A stretch of 64,000 bases of DNA from an uncultured Prevotella sp. Lineage in GTDB: Bacteria > Bacteroidota > Bacteroidia > Bacteroidales > Bacteroidaceae. Where the stretch lies: positions 1 to 64,000 of the forward strand of contig UQFS01000005.1 in assembly GCA_900540375.1 (NCBI GenBank), in the 5' to 3' direction. Under the pieces are notes generated by a model. It was given only the letters and a program-made list of their open reading frames with translations. It was not told where the DNA came from and made no database searches. Position numbers and translations under genes: made by a program. Shown here one piece after another: positions 41,114 through 49,625 of the stretch; within the stretch, counting starts at the first letter, position 1; each line of letters begins with the position of its first letter.

Positions 41114-43687
41114 TTAGAAGAACCCTTGGTCGTTGTCCTTGTTGTCGAGCTTCTTTTGTACATGATTCTGCTTGCCTGAGAAGAGGTTGTAGCTCAGCGT
41201 GATGCAGAACGTGCGCTTTTGGCTCGAGACGCGGTTCCATCCATGATTGTCGAGCACGTCGTTGTCGAGGATGCTGTTGGTGTATTTGGCTGCGGCAAAA
41301 GGAAAGATACACAGCAGTCCCACCATAAGTTGTTTGTGCTGGTAGAAGGCCATGATGCTTTGCGTGTTCTCCGCTGAGTTGATGAAACTGCCGCTGAGCA
41401 TCTTATGCGGGATACGTTGGTAGTACTCAGCCCCCCAGTCGCCCTTACGGAAGTCTACCGTCCAGGCCAGCGGCATATAATGATGGTGGTGGGTGCCGAT
41501 GATGTTACTCTTTTCCTTCTGCCAGCGATAGCCGCTCTCTATCTCCATTACGAGCAGGTCGTTGCGGAAAGGTTTCAGTGTCAGAGAGCCGGTAAAGCCA
41601 TAGTCGAGCAGGTAGTCACAGTTCTCGTCGCGTCCCACGATGACGCGGTTGCCGTCTACCGTTTGCCACTGGTAATAGGTGCTGAAGTCGTCGTCGATCT
41701 TTTTGGTTTCGGCAGAGATGTCCATGTTGAGCCACGGGGTGTTGAGTGAGTAGGTGAGACTGAGCTCTTTAGCCAGTGCACTCTTCAGCCAAGGGTTGCC
41801 CTGGTAGAGCAGTCCGGGGATGGTCACTGTGCTGTTGTTGCTCAGGCTGGAGATGCCCGGCGTGATGGTCGACATCTTACCGTGCAGTCGCAGTGCACCG
41901 TTCTTCACGGGGTAGGTGAGCAGGGCGTCGGGAGTGAAGTAGAGCTTGTGGAAACGGGTGTCGTCGTTGTGTGTGCTGACATAGGTAGCGCCGAGGCTCA
42001 TGCGGTAGCCCATCTTGGCGAGTTTGCCGTTGAGCTGTGCGTAGGCATAGTGCTTGTCGTCAGTGGCGTGGTAGGAATATTCCTGGTAGTCGGACAGCAT
42101 GTTGCTGATGCGATAGTCCGATTTGGCCAACGTGGCACGGTAGCCGAGCGCGAGCTGCGTGCGGCCCCAGTTCTTGGTGTAGGCAGCCTCGCCGATGAGC
42201 GAGTATTTGTTGTTGCGTTGCCGCATATTATCATTGAGGGTCTGCTGGCTTTCATCGGCCTGGAGGTTGTGTACGTGCTGGTTGTTATGGAAGAGGGTTC
42301 CGACGGCGTTGAGCATGATTTCGTGCCCACCGGGCAGTTTGCGGTCGAAGTAAAGATCGATCGAGGGTGAGAAGCTGTTGCGTCGCTGTCGTTTGTCCTG
42401 AGAGCCGTTTTGCCACAGTGGATTGCCTTGTGCAGTGACGATCATGCCGCTGTTCCAGAACCAGGTGAAGATGGTCGGTGTAAACTTGGCCTGGAAGTTG
42501 AGACTGTCGCCACGGGTATAGAGGTATTTGAGATTGAAGTCGTGATGGGCATAGCCGAAGTGGTAGGTGCCGCTATAATCGTATGTGGCCTGCTGTCCTC
42601 CGTCGTTGAAGGTATAGACATCCTGCTCATTGCAGTTGGGCGCGTTGCGGAGCTCGAGTGAATAGTCGAACGAGAACTGGTGGTGTCTGTGGTTGTACTT
42701 GGCGTAGACGTTGGTGTTGTTGAATCCAGCCTTTGTGCCCTGCCACACGTCGAATCCCAGGGCATAGCCGTTCTCTGCGGCACGTGTGTGGATGTCGAGC
42801 ACAGTGCCGACCTCGGCATAACGTGCCGGTGGCACTACATAGTAGTCTACATTGCGGATGTCTTTGGGTTGCAGGGCTTTCAGGTCGTTGTCGCTGGCCT
42901 CGATGCCGTTGATGAGTATCTTCAGCGACTTGCCTGAGAGTGTGGCAAGCTTGCCGCTGATGGGATCGAAACGCAGGCCGGGCAGTGTGGCGACGAGCTG
43001 CTGGCCTTGGTGCGAAGCCTTGATCTGCTCTTCGGAGAAGGTGTAGACATTGCGGTCCTCGCGCTCCACCTTGCGCCGGCCTTTCACGGTCACCGTTTTC
43101 AGGCTGTAGGCATCGGGCCGCATCGTCAGCACGCCGGCGTTGGCTGTAGTGAGGTGACGGACAAGTCGGCGGTAGCCCACGCTGGTGAGGCTGACGAGCA
43201 CGTCGGTGGCCCGGCAGGGGATGACGAAGTCGCCGGAGGCCGTCGTCACGCCGCCATTGATGAACGACGAGTCGCGCGGACTGAGCACGGCAACGTTGAC
43301 AAACTCCATGGGCTGCCCCTTCTCGTCGACGACGCGGCCCATGAGCTTACGGTCTTCCTTCTGTGTGCATTCCACGAAGATCATGTCGGGCAGCAGGTGT
43401 CCCTTGCTGTCCTGTCCTTCGCCTTTGACCACTTTCATGCCGATGGGGTAGAAGCCGATGAGCTGATGGATAGCGTCGGGCACGCTCTGGCCCTGCACGT
43501 CGGTGGTGACCTTGAAGTCCTCGAGGTCGTCGTAGGCGAAGTTGATGACATAGCGTCTGGTGGCGGTGCTCAGATAGCGCAGGGCATCGGACATGGAGGT
43601 GTTGCGAAAAGAATGGGTGATGGTCTGAGCGCCGATCCGGCCGCCGAGAAGGCACAGAACGGCGAGGAGTAAAAGCTTGCATTTCAT
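41114..43687 (-). CDS. TonB-dependent-receptor-like outer-membrane protein with STN domain
   Basis: An 857-residue outer-membrane protein with a signal peptide (MKCKLLLLAVLCLLGGRIGA). After it comes an STN (secretin/TonB short) domain at about 25-105, then a carboxypeptidase-like beta-sandwich (LMGRVVDEKGQPMEFVNVAV), a plug-like region (LVATLPGLRFDPISG, ILINGIEA) and a large beta-barrel. The STN domain is the usual contact for an anti-sigma factor, and one is encoded just upstream. No SusD-type partner is present. The ligand is unknown. Confidence 0.85.
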   Translation of the reverse strand: MKCKLLLLAVLCLLGGRIGAQTITHSFRNTSMSDALRYLSTATRRYVINFAYDDLEDFKVTTDVQGQSVPDAIHQLIGFYPIGMKVVKGEGQDSKGHLLPDMIFVECTQKEDRKLMGRVVDEKGQPMEFVNVAVLSPRDSSFINGGVTTASGDFVIPCRATDVLVSLTSVGYRRLVRHLTTANAGVLTMRPDAYSLKTVTVKGRRKVEREDRNVYTFSEEQIKASHQGQQLVATLPGLRFDPISGKLATLSGKSLKILINGIEASDNDLKALQPKDIRNVDYYVVPPARYAEVGTVLDIHTRAAENGYALGFDVWQGTKAGFNNTNVYAKYNHRHHQFSFDYSLELRNAPNCNEQDVYTFNDGGQQATYDYSGTYHFGYAHHDFNLKYLYTRGDSLNFQAKFTPTIFTWFWNSGMIVTAQGNPLWQNGSQDKRQRRNSFSPSIDLYFDRKLPGGHEIMLNAVGTLFHNNQHVHNLQADESQQTLNDNMRQRNNKYSLIGEAAYTKNWGRTQLALGYRATLAKSDYRISNMLSDYQEYSYHATDDKHYAYAQLNGKLAKMGYRMSLGATYVSTHNDDTRFHKLYFTPDALLTYPVKNGALRLHGKMSTITPGISSLSNNSTVTIPGLLYQGNPWLKSALAKELSLTYSLNTPWLNMDISAETKKIDDDFSTYYQWQTVDGNRVIVGRDENCDYLLDYGFTGSLTLKPFRNDLLVMEIESGYRWQKEKSNIIGTHHHHYMPLAWTVDFRKGDWGAEYYQRIPHKMLSGSFINSAENTQSIMAFYQHKQLMVGLLCIFPFAAAKYTNSILDNDVLDNHGWNRVSSQKRTFCITLSYNLFSGKQNHVQKKLDNKDNDQGFF

Positions 43688-44358
43688 CGGTCGGTTCCTC
43701 CTGCTGCTTCCAAGACGAGAGTGTCGCCGTTGAGTGTGACGTGGATGTGGTCGAACTGGTTGAGCTGCTCCACCACCTGCGTGGCATCATATTGTTTGTT
43801 CCAATTGAAATAAAGGCGTATGCGGGCGGCCTCGTCGCTGCGAATCTCTGTTTTCAGTCCATAGTAAGCTGCCATCTCGTTGAGGATGTTGCCCACCGAG
43901 ACGTTGACAAACTGCTTCATGCCGGTTGCGGCCTGTGGCTGTGCCTTGATGGTGTCGCGAGTGGCCGTGGCAGTCTTCACCGTTGCTGTGGGCTGTGTGG
44001 GCTTCACCACTACTTCCTTCCGTGTTGCCGCGCTGTGTCGGCTTACAAGGCTGATGGCAGCCAAGGCCAGTCCTGAGACGCATACGAGTGTGATGAACAC
44101 GGCGGCCACCTGCCGCCACAGTGCCATGTGACGGCTTCCCGGCATATAGCGTTGCTGGAACCGAAGCAGGGCCGCTTCCGTCTCTGCTTCATCGGGGTGA
44201 CTGTCAGAAGTGTGTGACTCGCGGAATGCTGTAGCGGTGTCGCACATCAGCCGGTAGTATTCGCGGCAGTCCTTGTCGGCGAGCACGTCCTGCCATTCGT
44301 CTTGGGAATAGTGGTCAGGCTGCTCCATCATCTTGATGAGGCGTTCAATCTTGTCCAT
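43684..44358 (-). CDS. Short FecR-like anti-sigma factor with DUF4974-type C-terminus
   Basis: A 224-residue membrane protein. The first 95 residues are cytoplasmic, a membrane helix lies at about 97-120 (QVAAVFITLVCVSGLALAAI), and the periplasmic C-terminus (about 150-224) resembles DUF4974 (FVNVSVGNILNEMAAYYGLK), a fold close to STN. The central FecR domain seems missing, so it is shorter than typical FecR. The start at 44358 (MDKIERLIKMM) overlaps the sigma gene by 14 bp; the frame extends further upstream but only as a shadow of the sigma gene. Confidence 0.78.
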   Translation of the reverse strand: MDKIERLIKMMEQPDHYSQDEWQDVLADKDCREYYRLMCDTATAFRESHTSDSHPDEAETEAALLRFQQRYMPGSRHMALWRQVAAVFITLVCVSGLALAAISLVSRHSAATRKEVVVKPTQPTATVKTATATRDTIKAQPQAATGMKQFVNVSVGNILNEMAAYYGLKTEIRSDEAARIRLYFNWNKQYDATQVVEQLNQFDHIHVTLNGDTLVLEAAGGTDR

Positions 44359-44851
44359 GGTCTTGTTTGTTTTGTAGTTTTTCTTTGAGTGAGTCCAAGG
44401 CTTTGCGGATACGTTTGTATACGGCTGTCTCGCTGATACTTTCCGTTTTGGCAATTTCGGCATAGGAAAGCTGCTGGTCGTAGCGCTGTGTGAGCACGCG
44501 GCGACTGGTGTCGTCGAGTTCATGTTCGATGATGTGTCTTACGTTGCCGATGCGTTCCTCCATGTCCTTAGCATTGTCGCTGATTTGACTGTCGAGGAGA
44601 TAGAGTCTCTGGAGGCGTTGCTGGATGGTGCGGTTGCGCAGCTGGTTGAGGCAGCGGTTGCGCACGGCGGTCATCAGGAAGGCGCGCGCCGTGGGGCCTG
44701 TGGGGAGGATGTCCTTGTCCATGAGGGCGGAAAAGACTTCGCCCACGGCATCCTCGCTCTCCGCGTCGTCGTGGAGGAGCAGCCGCGCCAGCCGCATCAT
44801 GTCGGGATAGTGCTGGCGAAACAGTTGTGCGATGGTCTCGTTGTTATTCAT
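44345..44851 (-). CDS. ECF-type RNA polymerase sigma factor
   Basis: A 168-residue sigma-70 factor of the Bacteroidetes ECF group. Region 2 is seen in QLFRQHYPDMMRLARLLLHD and SEDAVGEVFSAL; region 4 in LSYAEIAKTESISETAVYKR. It is followed, overlapping, by the anti-sigma gene and then the receptor, a standard cell-surface signalling order. It probably directs transcription of the receptor and possibly distant genes. Confidence 0.9.
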   Translation of the reverse strand: MNNNETIAQLFRQHYPDMMRLARLLLHDDAESEDAVGEVFSALMDKDILPTGPTARAFLMTAVRNRCLNQLRNRTIQQRLQRLYLLDSQISDNAKDMEERIGNVRHIIEHELDDTSRRVLTQRYDQQLSYAEIAKTESISETAVYKRIRKALDSLKEKLQNKQDHGQD

Positions 44852-44909
44852 TCACCTATCTATACACATGAACTGTGAGAAACCTAACCAAGTAACAAGT
44901 TTTTTATAT

Positions 44910-45041
44910 CACACAGAGCCACAGAGAACACAAAGAAGGCTACGCCTTATGGAGTACACAGAGAGTCGCTCGGTGAGAATTCTCTGTGTACTCGTAAGCC
45001 ATTATGGCTCCAACTTTGTGTCTCTGTGACTCTGTGTGAGA
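44910..45041. repeat. Nested inverted repeat
   Basis: Outer arms (about 44911-44935 and 45014-45037) contain ACACAGAG...CACAAAG and its near-complement CTTTGTG...CTCTGTGT. Inner arms GAGTACACAGAGA (44952-44964) and TCTCTGTGTACTC (44981-44993) are a perfect 13-bp match. Together they could fold into a two-level hairpin. It fills most of the gap between the sigma gene and the MacA-like gene. Confidence 0.7.
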
Positions 45042-45087
45042 TATAGTCGCTGATGGTTACATCATGCTCTTTTCTCTCTGTTATCCG

Positions 45088-46215
45088 CTATGCATGGTTG
45101 TCGTCGCTATTGTTGTCGTCCTTGACGATCTTCGGTCCGCGCACCTTGTCGGCTTTGGTCAGTCCGCTGGTGATCTGTATGTTGATGCCGTCGCTCAGTC
45201 CTGTGGTCACGCGCTTCTTGGTATAAGTCTTCTTGTCGCCGGTGCCGTGGATGATATATACATAGGTGTTGTTGCCTTGGAACTCAATAGCACTCTCGGG
45301 TACGGTGAGCACCTGGTTGGCCTGAGCCAGTACGATCTCTGCCGTGGCACTGTAGCCCGAGCGTATCTGTGCGCCGCCGAGTCCGTGCAGGGCTGCCTTA
45401 ATCTCAAACTGGTTGGTGCCGTTGGCCTCGGTAGCTTTTGGTGAGATATACTCCAGCGAGGCTTCAAGCTTCTCGTCCTGCAGGGCGCCGATGGTGATGC
45501 GCATGGGCATGCCGGTGACAAGTTGTCCCACTTCTGTCTCGTCGACGTTGCCGCGGAAGATGAGATCGTTCATGTCGGCAATGGTGGCGATAGTCGTACC
45601 GTCGTTGAACGTGTTGGAGAGGATGACGGTGTTGCCGACCTTCACCGGTACGTCAAGGATGAGGCCGCTTACCGTGGAGCGTATCAGCGTGCTGCTTGTA
45701 CTGGCGTTCTCGGCAGAGACGCCGTCACGCACCACCTCTAAGTTCTCGTTGGCTGCGCGCACCTCCTCGTCGGCCTGCTGCAGTGCTTTGCGCTTTTGGT
45801 CATACTCGTCGCCGGAGACCAGTCCTTTGTTGTAGAGCGTCTTCATGCGGTCGTAGTCGATCTTGGCCTGACGCGCGTTGATACCTGCCAAGCGGATGCG
45901 TGCCTGTGCCGAGCTGAGCTGCGACTCGTCGGGGATGACCTTCACCTTGGCGATGACCTCACCGGCCTGTACGTGCTGTCCGGCTTCCTTATAGAGCTTG
46001 ACGATGATGCCGGAGATCTGTGGCTTGATGTTGATCTCGTTGCGGGGCTCTATCTTGCCCGTGATGACAGTGGTCTTGCGGATGTCCTTTAGCGCAGGTG
46101 TGAACTCCTCATAGGCTACGGGCTGTGGCTGGCTCTTCATCCACAGGAAAACGAATGTGGCAATAAAGACAATCAGAATGATGCCTGCCACGATAAACTT
46201 ACTGTACTTCCTCAT
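45088..46215 (-). CDS. Periplasmic adaptor protein (MacA/HlyD-like)
   Basis: A 375-residue membrane fusion protein with one N-terminal membrane helix (FIVAGIILIVFIATFVFLW). It has a lipoyl half-motif pair around NIKPQISGIIVKLYKEAGQH and TVSGLILDVPVKVGN, a coiled-coil hairpin at about 115-170 and a C-terminal beta-barrel (MPMRITIGALQDEK). It links an inner-membrane ABC pump to an outer-membrane channel. It is the last gene of the run ATPase-permease-permease-adaptor; no TolC-type gene is nearby. Confidence 0.9.
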   Translation of the reverse strand: MRKYSKFIVAGIILIVFIATFVFLWMKSQPQPVAYEEFTPALKDIRKTTVITGKIEPRNEINIKPQISGIIVKLYKEAGQHVQAGEVIAKVKVIPDESQLSSAQARIRLAGINARQAKIDYDRMKTLYNKGLVSGDEYDQKRKALQQADEEVRAANENLEVVRDGVSAENASTSSTLIRSTVSGLILDVPVKVGNTVILSNTFNDGTTIATIADMNDLIFRGNVDETEVGQLVTGMPMRITIGALQDEKLEASLEYISPKATEANGTNQFEIKAALHGLGGAQIRSGYSATAEIVLAQANQVLTVPESAIEFQGNNTYVYIIHGTGDKKTYTKKRVTTGLSDGINIQITSGLTKADKVRGPKIVKDDNNSDDNHA

Positions 46216-46250
46216 TATATAGTATTTTATTGTTTTACGTGTTGTGGGTG

Positions 46251-47495
46251 CTATTCATCTCTCATGGCGTCGACCGGCTTGATGCTCATGGCGCGGACGG
46301 CGGGTGCCAGTCCGGCCAGTATGCCGAGGACACAGAGCAGGGCCATGGCGCCTACGGCTGTCCAAAAGCCCACCTGGAAATGTGCTTGCACGATGCCGTC
46401 GGTGGTGTTGCCCATCTCCAAGAGCTGTAGCACTGCCACGGCAAAGAGGATGCCGCTCATGCCGGCTACGATTGTCAGCACGATGCTTTCGGTGATGATT
46501 TGCGAGAGTACCATGCGTGGCGTGGCACCAATGGCGCGCCGGATGCCGATTTCGACGGTGCGCTCACGCACCGTCACCATCATGATGTTTGATACGCCGA
46601 TGGCTCCGGCCAGCAACGTGCCGATGCCTACGAGCCATACCAGATAGTTCACACCTTTGAACAGACTGTCGACCATGCCGAAGAGCACTTCGGTGTTGAA
46701 CACGGTGATGCCTTTCTCGTCCGTGGGGTCGACATGGTGCTCGCGGGCGATAATGCCACGGATGCGGCTGCTGAGTTTGCTGAGCACCACGCCGGGACGG
46801 CCTGTGAGGCTGATGATGTCTACTTGGTCGCCGAGGTTATAGGTCTGCTGCATGAGCGTGATGGGCAGGATGACACTCTCCTCGGCCGAACCGTTGATAT
46901 TCATATTACCAGAACTGTAGTCCACGCCGACGACATTGTAGTAGAGCGAGTCGATGCGCACGAGCTGTCCGCAAGGATTGCCGCCGCCGGGGAAGAGCGT
47001 CTTATAGATCTTCTTACCAAGCACGCATACCTTGCGGTGCTGCGCCATGTCCATCGGGTTGATATACCGGCCATAGTAGAGGCTGGGTTGCTCCACCTTG
47101 GCGTAGTCGGGTTCTACTCCTTTGACGCTGGCCGTACTCTTCTTGTCACCGAAGACGACCACGCTGCCCCAGCGTGCCACCATCGGCGTGACCACGTCGA
47201 GTTCGGGTACCTGTGCTTTCAGTCGGTCCACATCTTTGTAGACCATGTTCCACTGCCGTCCCTTTCGGAAACCGTCGTAGGGCTTGGTCGTCGGTTGGGC
47301 AAAGACGAGTGCAGAGTTAGTGGCAAAGCCCTCGAAGTTCTTGCTCAATAGGTCTTTCAGTCCGTCGCCCCCACCGATGAGGGCTACGAGCATGAACACG
47401 CCCCAGAACACGCCGAAGCCTGTCAGAAATGACCGGCTCTTGTTGCGTGTCAGCGTGTCGAGTATCTCGCGGTAGGTGTCTATGTCAATTCTCAT
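46251..47495 (-). CDS. MacB-like ABC transporter permease
   Basis: A 414-residue FtsX/MacB-type permease without its own ATPase domain. One membrane helix lies near the N-terminus (SRSFLTGFGVFWGVFMLVAL), a large periplasmic domain follows (50-270), and three helices are at the C-terminus, starting at YLVWLVGIGTLLAGAIGVSN with the family motif VRERTVEIGIRRAIGATP. A paralogue is the next gene upstream. Confidence 0.9.
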   Translation of the reverse strand: MRIDIDTYREILDTLTRNKSRSFLTGFGVFWGVFMLVALIGGGDGLKDLLSKNFEGFATNSALVFAQPTTKPYDGFRKGRQWNMVYKDVDRLKAQVPELDVVTPMVARWGSVVVFGDKKSTASVKGVEPDYAKVEQPSLYYGRYINPMDMAQHRKVCVLGKKIYKTLFPGGGNPCGQLVRIDSLYYNVVGVDYSSGNMNINGSAEESVILPITLMQQTYNLGDQVDIISLTGRPGVVLSKLSSRIRGIIAREHHVDPTDEKGITVFNTEVLFGMVDSLFKGVNYLVWLVGIGTLLAGAIGVSNIMMVTVRERTVEIGIRRAIGATPRMVLSQIITESIVLTIVAGMSGILFAVAVLQLLEMGNTTDGIVQAHFQVGFWTAVGAMALLCVLGILAGLAPAVRAMSIKPVDAMRDE

Positions 47496-47523
47496 AATTC
47501 ATCACTCATTATTCCACATTGAA

Positions 47524-47556
47524 TTCATTCATCATTCATCATTCATCATTCAACAT
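47524..47556. repeat. ATTCATC tandem repeat at a permease stop codon
   Basis: ATTCATC is repeated about four times and followed by ATTCAACATTG. The stop codon of the upstream permease (47546-47548) lies inside it, so the last residues NNVE are encoded by repeat-like DNA. Confidence 0.65.
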
Positions 47557-48808
47557 TGTTTAATGCCTCTATGGGTCGTATGCGGGCGGCTTTGCGGGCG
47601 GGGATGAGACCGGCAATCGTACCGGCGACCACCATGACCACCAAGGCCTCTATGCACACGTCAAAGCCTACAGTGGGGTTAAGGAACATCGTTGCTTTGA
47701 ACAGTCCCGCGTCCACCTGCTCGTGACCGATGGTGGCATCCATATACTCATTGGCAGCAATGCCGCAGAGCATGCCGATATAGCCAAAGAACGTGGTGAT
47801 AATAACGCTCTCGGTGATAATCAGGCGGAGGATGGAGGCGGGTGTGGCACCGATGGCCTTACGGATGCCAAACTCGCGCGTGCGCTCCTTGACGGTGATG
47901 AGCATGATGTTGCTCACGCCTACGATGCCCGACATCAGGGTGAACAGGCCGATGATCCACAGCGCCTTGCGGATGATGCCCATACCCATGTTCATCTGCA
48001 TGGCTTGCGTGAAGCGGTTCCATATCCACACGGCGTCCTCGTCGTCGGGGGCGGCGTCGTGGTTGGCGTTGAGCGTGGCCTTGTAGCGTTTCTCAAAAGC
48101 TTCGTTGTCGGCTTGGGTCTGTAAGCCATGGAACGAGAAGTTGATGTTGTCGACTTTATCCCCCATCTGATAGATGATGCGCAGTGTGGAGAACGGAAGG
48201 TAAGCATTGGCGTTCATGCCGGTCTGGTCGCTTTTTGTGATGCCCACCACACGGAAGGCGAGGCTGTCCATCTTCACGTACTGTCCGACGAGAGCTGCCG
48301 GGTCGTGCTCGTTAAGCTCCTTGGCCTGATCCTCGTTGAGCACGATGACCTTGCGCTGCTGGCTGTTGTCCACGTCGTTGATGAAGCGTCCGTGGAGCAT
48401 CTCTATCTTGTTGATGCGCGCGTGCAGTGGCGCTACACCGTCGATCTCGGTGCTGAGGTAGTTCTCGCCGTAGGTGATGGTGGCCCCGGCGTGGCGTATC
48501 TGTGCGTCCATGCTGTCGACGTTGGCAGAGAACTTCTGTCGGGTGCTGGTGATGTCCTTGTCCTGCAACTGTATCTGTCGGCCCTCTTTCAGTCCCTTGT
48601 ATTCCTTGGAGGTTGTACCGCCACCCACCGACATGGAGTTGTCGAGGAAGCGTCCCGAGTTACTCTCCGTGGCGTTGATAAGTCCGTTGCCGGCACCGAG
48701 CAGGAAAATGAGCATGAAGATACCCCAGGCCACGGCAAAGCCTGTCAAGGCCGTGCGCAGCTTGTTGCGTCTGACGGTTGCCCATATTTCTTCTAAGAGG
48801 TCAATCAT
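47546..48808 (-). CDS. MacB-like ABC transporter permease (second)
   Basis: A 420-residue paralogue of the permease at 46251-47495, with the same layout: an N-terminal helix (LTGFAVAWGIFMLIFLLGAG), a periplasmic domain, and three C-terminal helices with VKERTREFGIRKAIGATP. Two different permease subunits plus one ATPase suggest a heterodimeric MacB-type pump. It ends in a short repeat. Confidence 0.9.
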   Translation of the reverse strand: MIDLLEEIWATVRRNKLRTALTGFAVAWGIFMLIFLLGAGNGLINATESNSGRFLDNSMSVGGGTTSKEYKGLKEGRQIQLQDKDITSTRQKFSANVDSMDAQIRHAGATITYGENYLSTEIDGVAPLHARINKIEMLHGRFINDVDNSQQRKVIVLNEDQAKELNEHDPAALVGQYVKMDSLAFRVVGITKSDQTGMNANAYLPFSTLRIIYQMGDKVDNINFSFHGLQTQADNEAFEKRYKATLNANHDAAPDDEDAVWIWNRFTQAMQMNMGMGIIRKALWIIGLFTLMSGIVGVSNIMLITVKERTREFGIRKAIGATPASILRLIITESVIITTFFGYIGMLCGIAANEYMDATIGHEQVDAGLFKATMFLNPTVGFDVCIEALVVMVVAGTIAGLIPARKAARIRPIEALNNVE

Positions 48809-48830
48809 AAGCTTTTGTAATGGTGTTATA

Positions 48831-48866
48831 TTGTAGGTGGTGTAGGTAGTGTAGGTAGTGTAGGGA
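48831..48866. repeat. GTGTAGGTAG tandem repeat
   Basis: About three copies of a 10-bp unit, GTGTAGGTAG, lie in the gap between the ATPase and permease genes. A similar TGTAGG-rich stretch is seen at about 49597-49625. Confidence 0.6.
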
Positions 48867-48870
48867 GCAT

Positions 48871-49590
48871 CTACTTCATCACGCCATTGATCCCGAACGG
48901 CGAGGCGTGGTGGTCAAAGTTCTCCTCAATCTTTCCGATGAGTCCGTCTTTGATGTGGATGATCTTATTGGTCTCGTTGGCCACACCGCTCTCGTGAGTG
49001 ACGACGACGATGGTCTTGTGCTCTTCCTCGTTGAGAGCTTTGAGCAATTCCATCACTTCCACACTCGTCTTTGAGTCGAGAGCACCGGTGGGCTCGTCGG
49101 CAAGGATCACCTTGGGGTTCGCGATAAGAGCGCGTGCGATGGCCACACGTTGCTTCTGTCCGCCCGACATCTCGTTGGGATAGTGGTCGGCCCAAGGCAA
49201 CAAGTCGAGGCGCTCGAGATATTCCAATGCCATCTTATGGCGTTTGCGTCGCGATACGCCTTGATAGAAGAGTGGGAGCTCCACGTTCTCCACGGCCGTC
49301 TTGAAGCCGATGAGGTTAAAGCTTTGGAAGATGAAGCCGATGAAGTGATTGCGGTATTCGGCGGCGCGACGCTCACTGAGGTTTTTGATGAGCGTACCGT
49401 CGAGAACGTATTCCCCACTGTCGTAGTTGTCGAGGATACCCAGGATGTTGAGCAACGTAGACTTGCCGGAGCCCGACGCTCCCATGATGGAGACGAACTC
49501 GCCCTCTTCGATGTCGAGGCTGATGCCTTTGAGCACGTGCAGCGGCTGAGCACCGAAATAGGTCTTGTTAATATCGTGAAGATGAATCAT
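48871..49590 (-). CDS. ABC transporter ATPase (MacB/LolD-like)
   Basis: A 239-residue nucleotide-binding protein. Walker A is GASGSGKSTLLN, the Q-loop region is GFIFQSFNLIGF, the signature is MSGGQKQRVAIARAL and Walker B is VILADEPTGALDSKT, all typical of the LolD/MacB branch. It probably powers the two permeases encoded just downstream, forming a tripartite exporter with the MacA-like adaptor. Confidence 0.93.
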   Translation of the reverse strand: MIHLHDINKTYFGAQPLHVLKGISLDIEEGEFVSIMGASGSGKSTLLNILGILDNYDSGEYVLDGTLIKNLSERRAAEYRNHFIGFIFQSFNLIGFKTAVENVELPLFYQGVSRRKRHKMALEYLERLDLLPWADHYPNEMSGGQKQRVAIARALIANPKVILADEPTGALDSKTSVEVMELLKALNEEEHKTIVVVTHESGVANETNKIIHIKDGLIGKIEENFDHHASPFGINGVMK

Positions 49591-49625
49591 ATTCTTGTAT
49601 TGTAAGTGATGTAGGTGTTGTAGGG

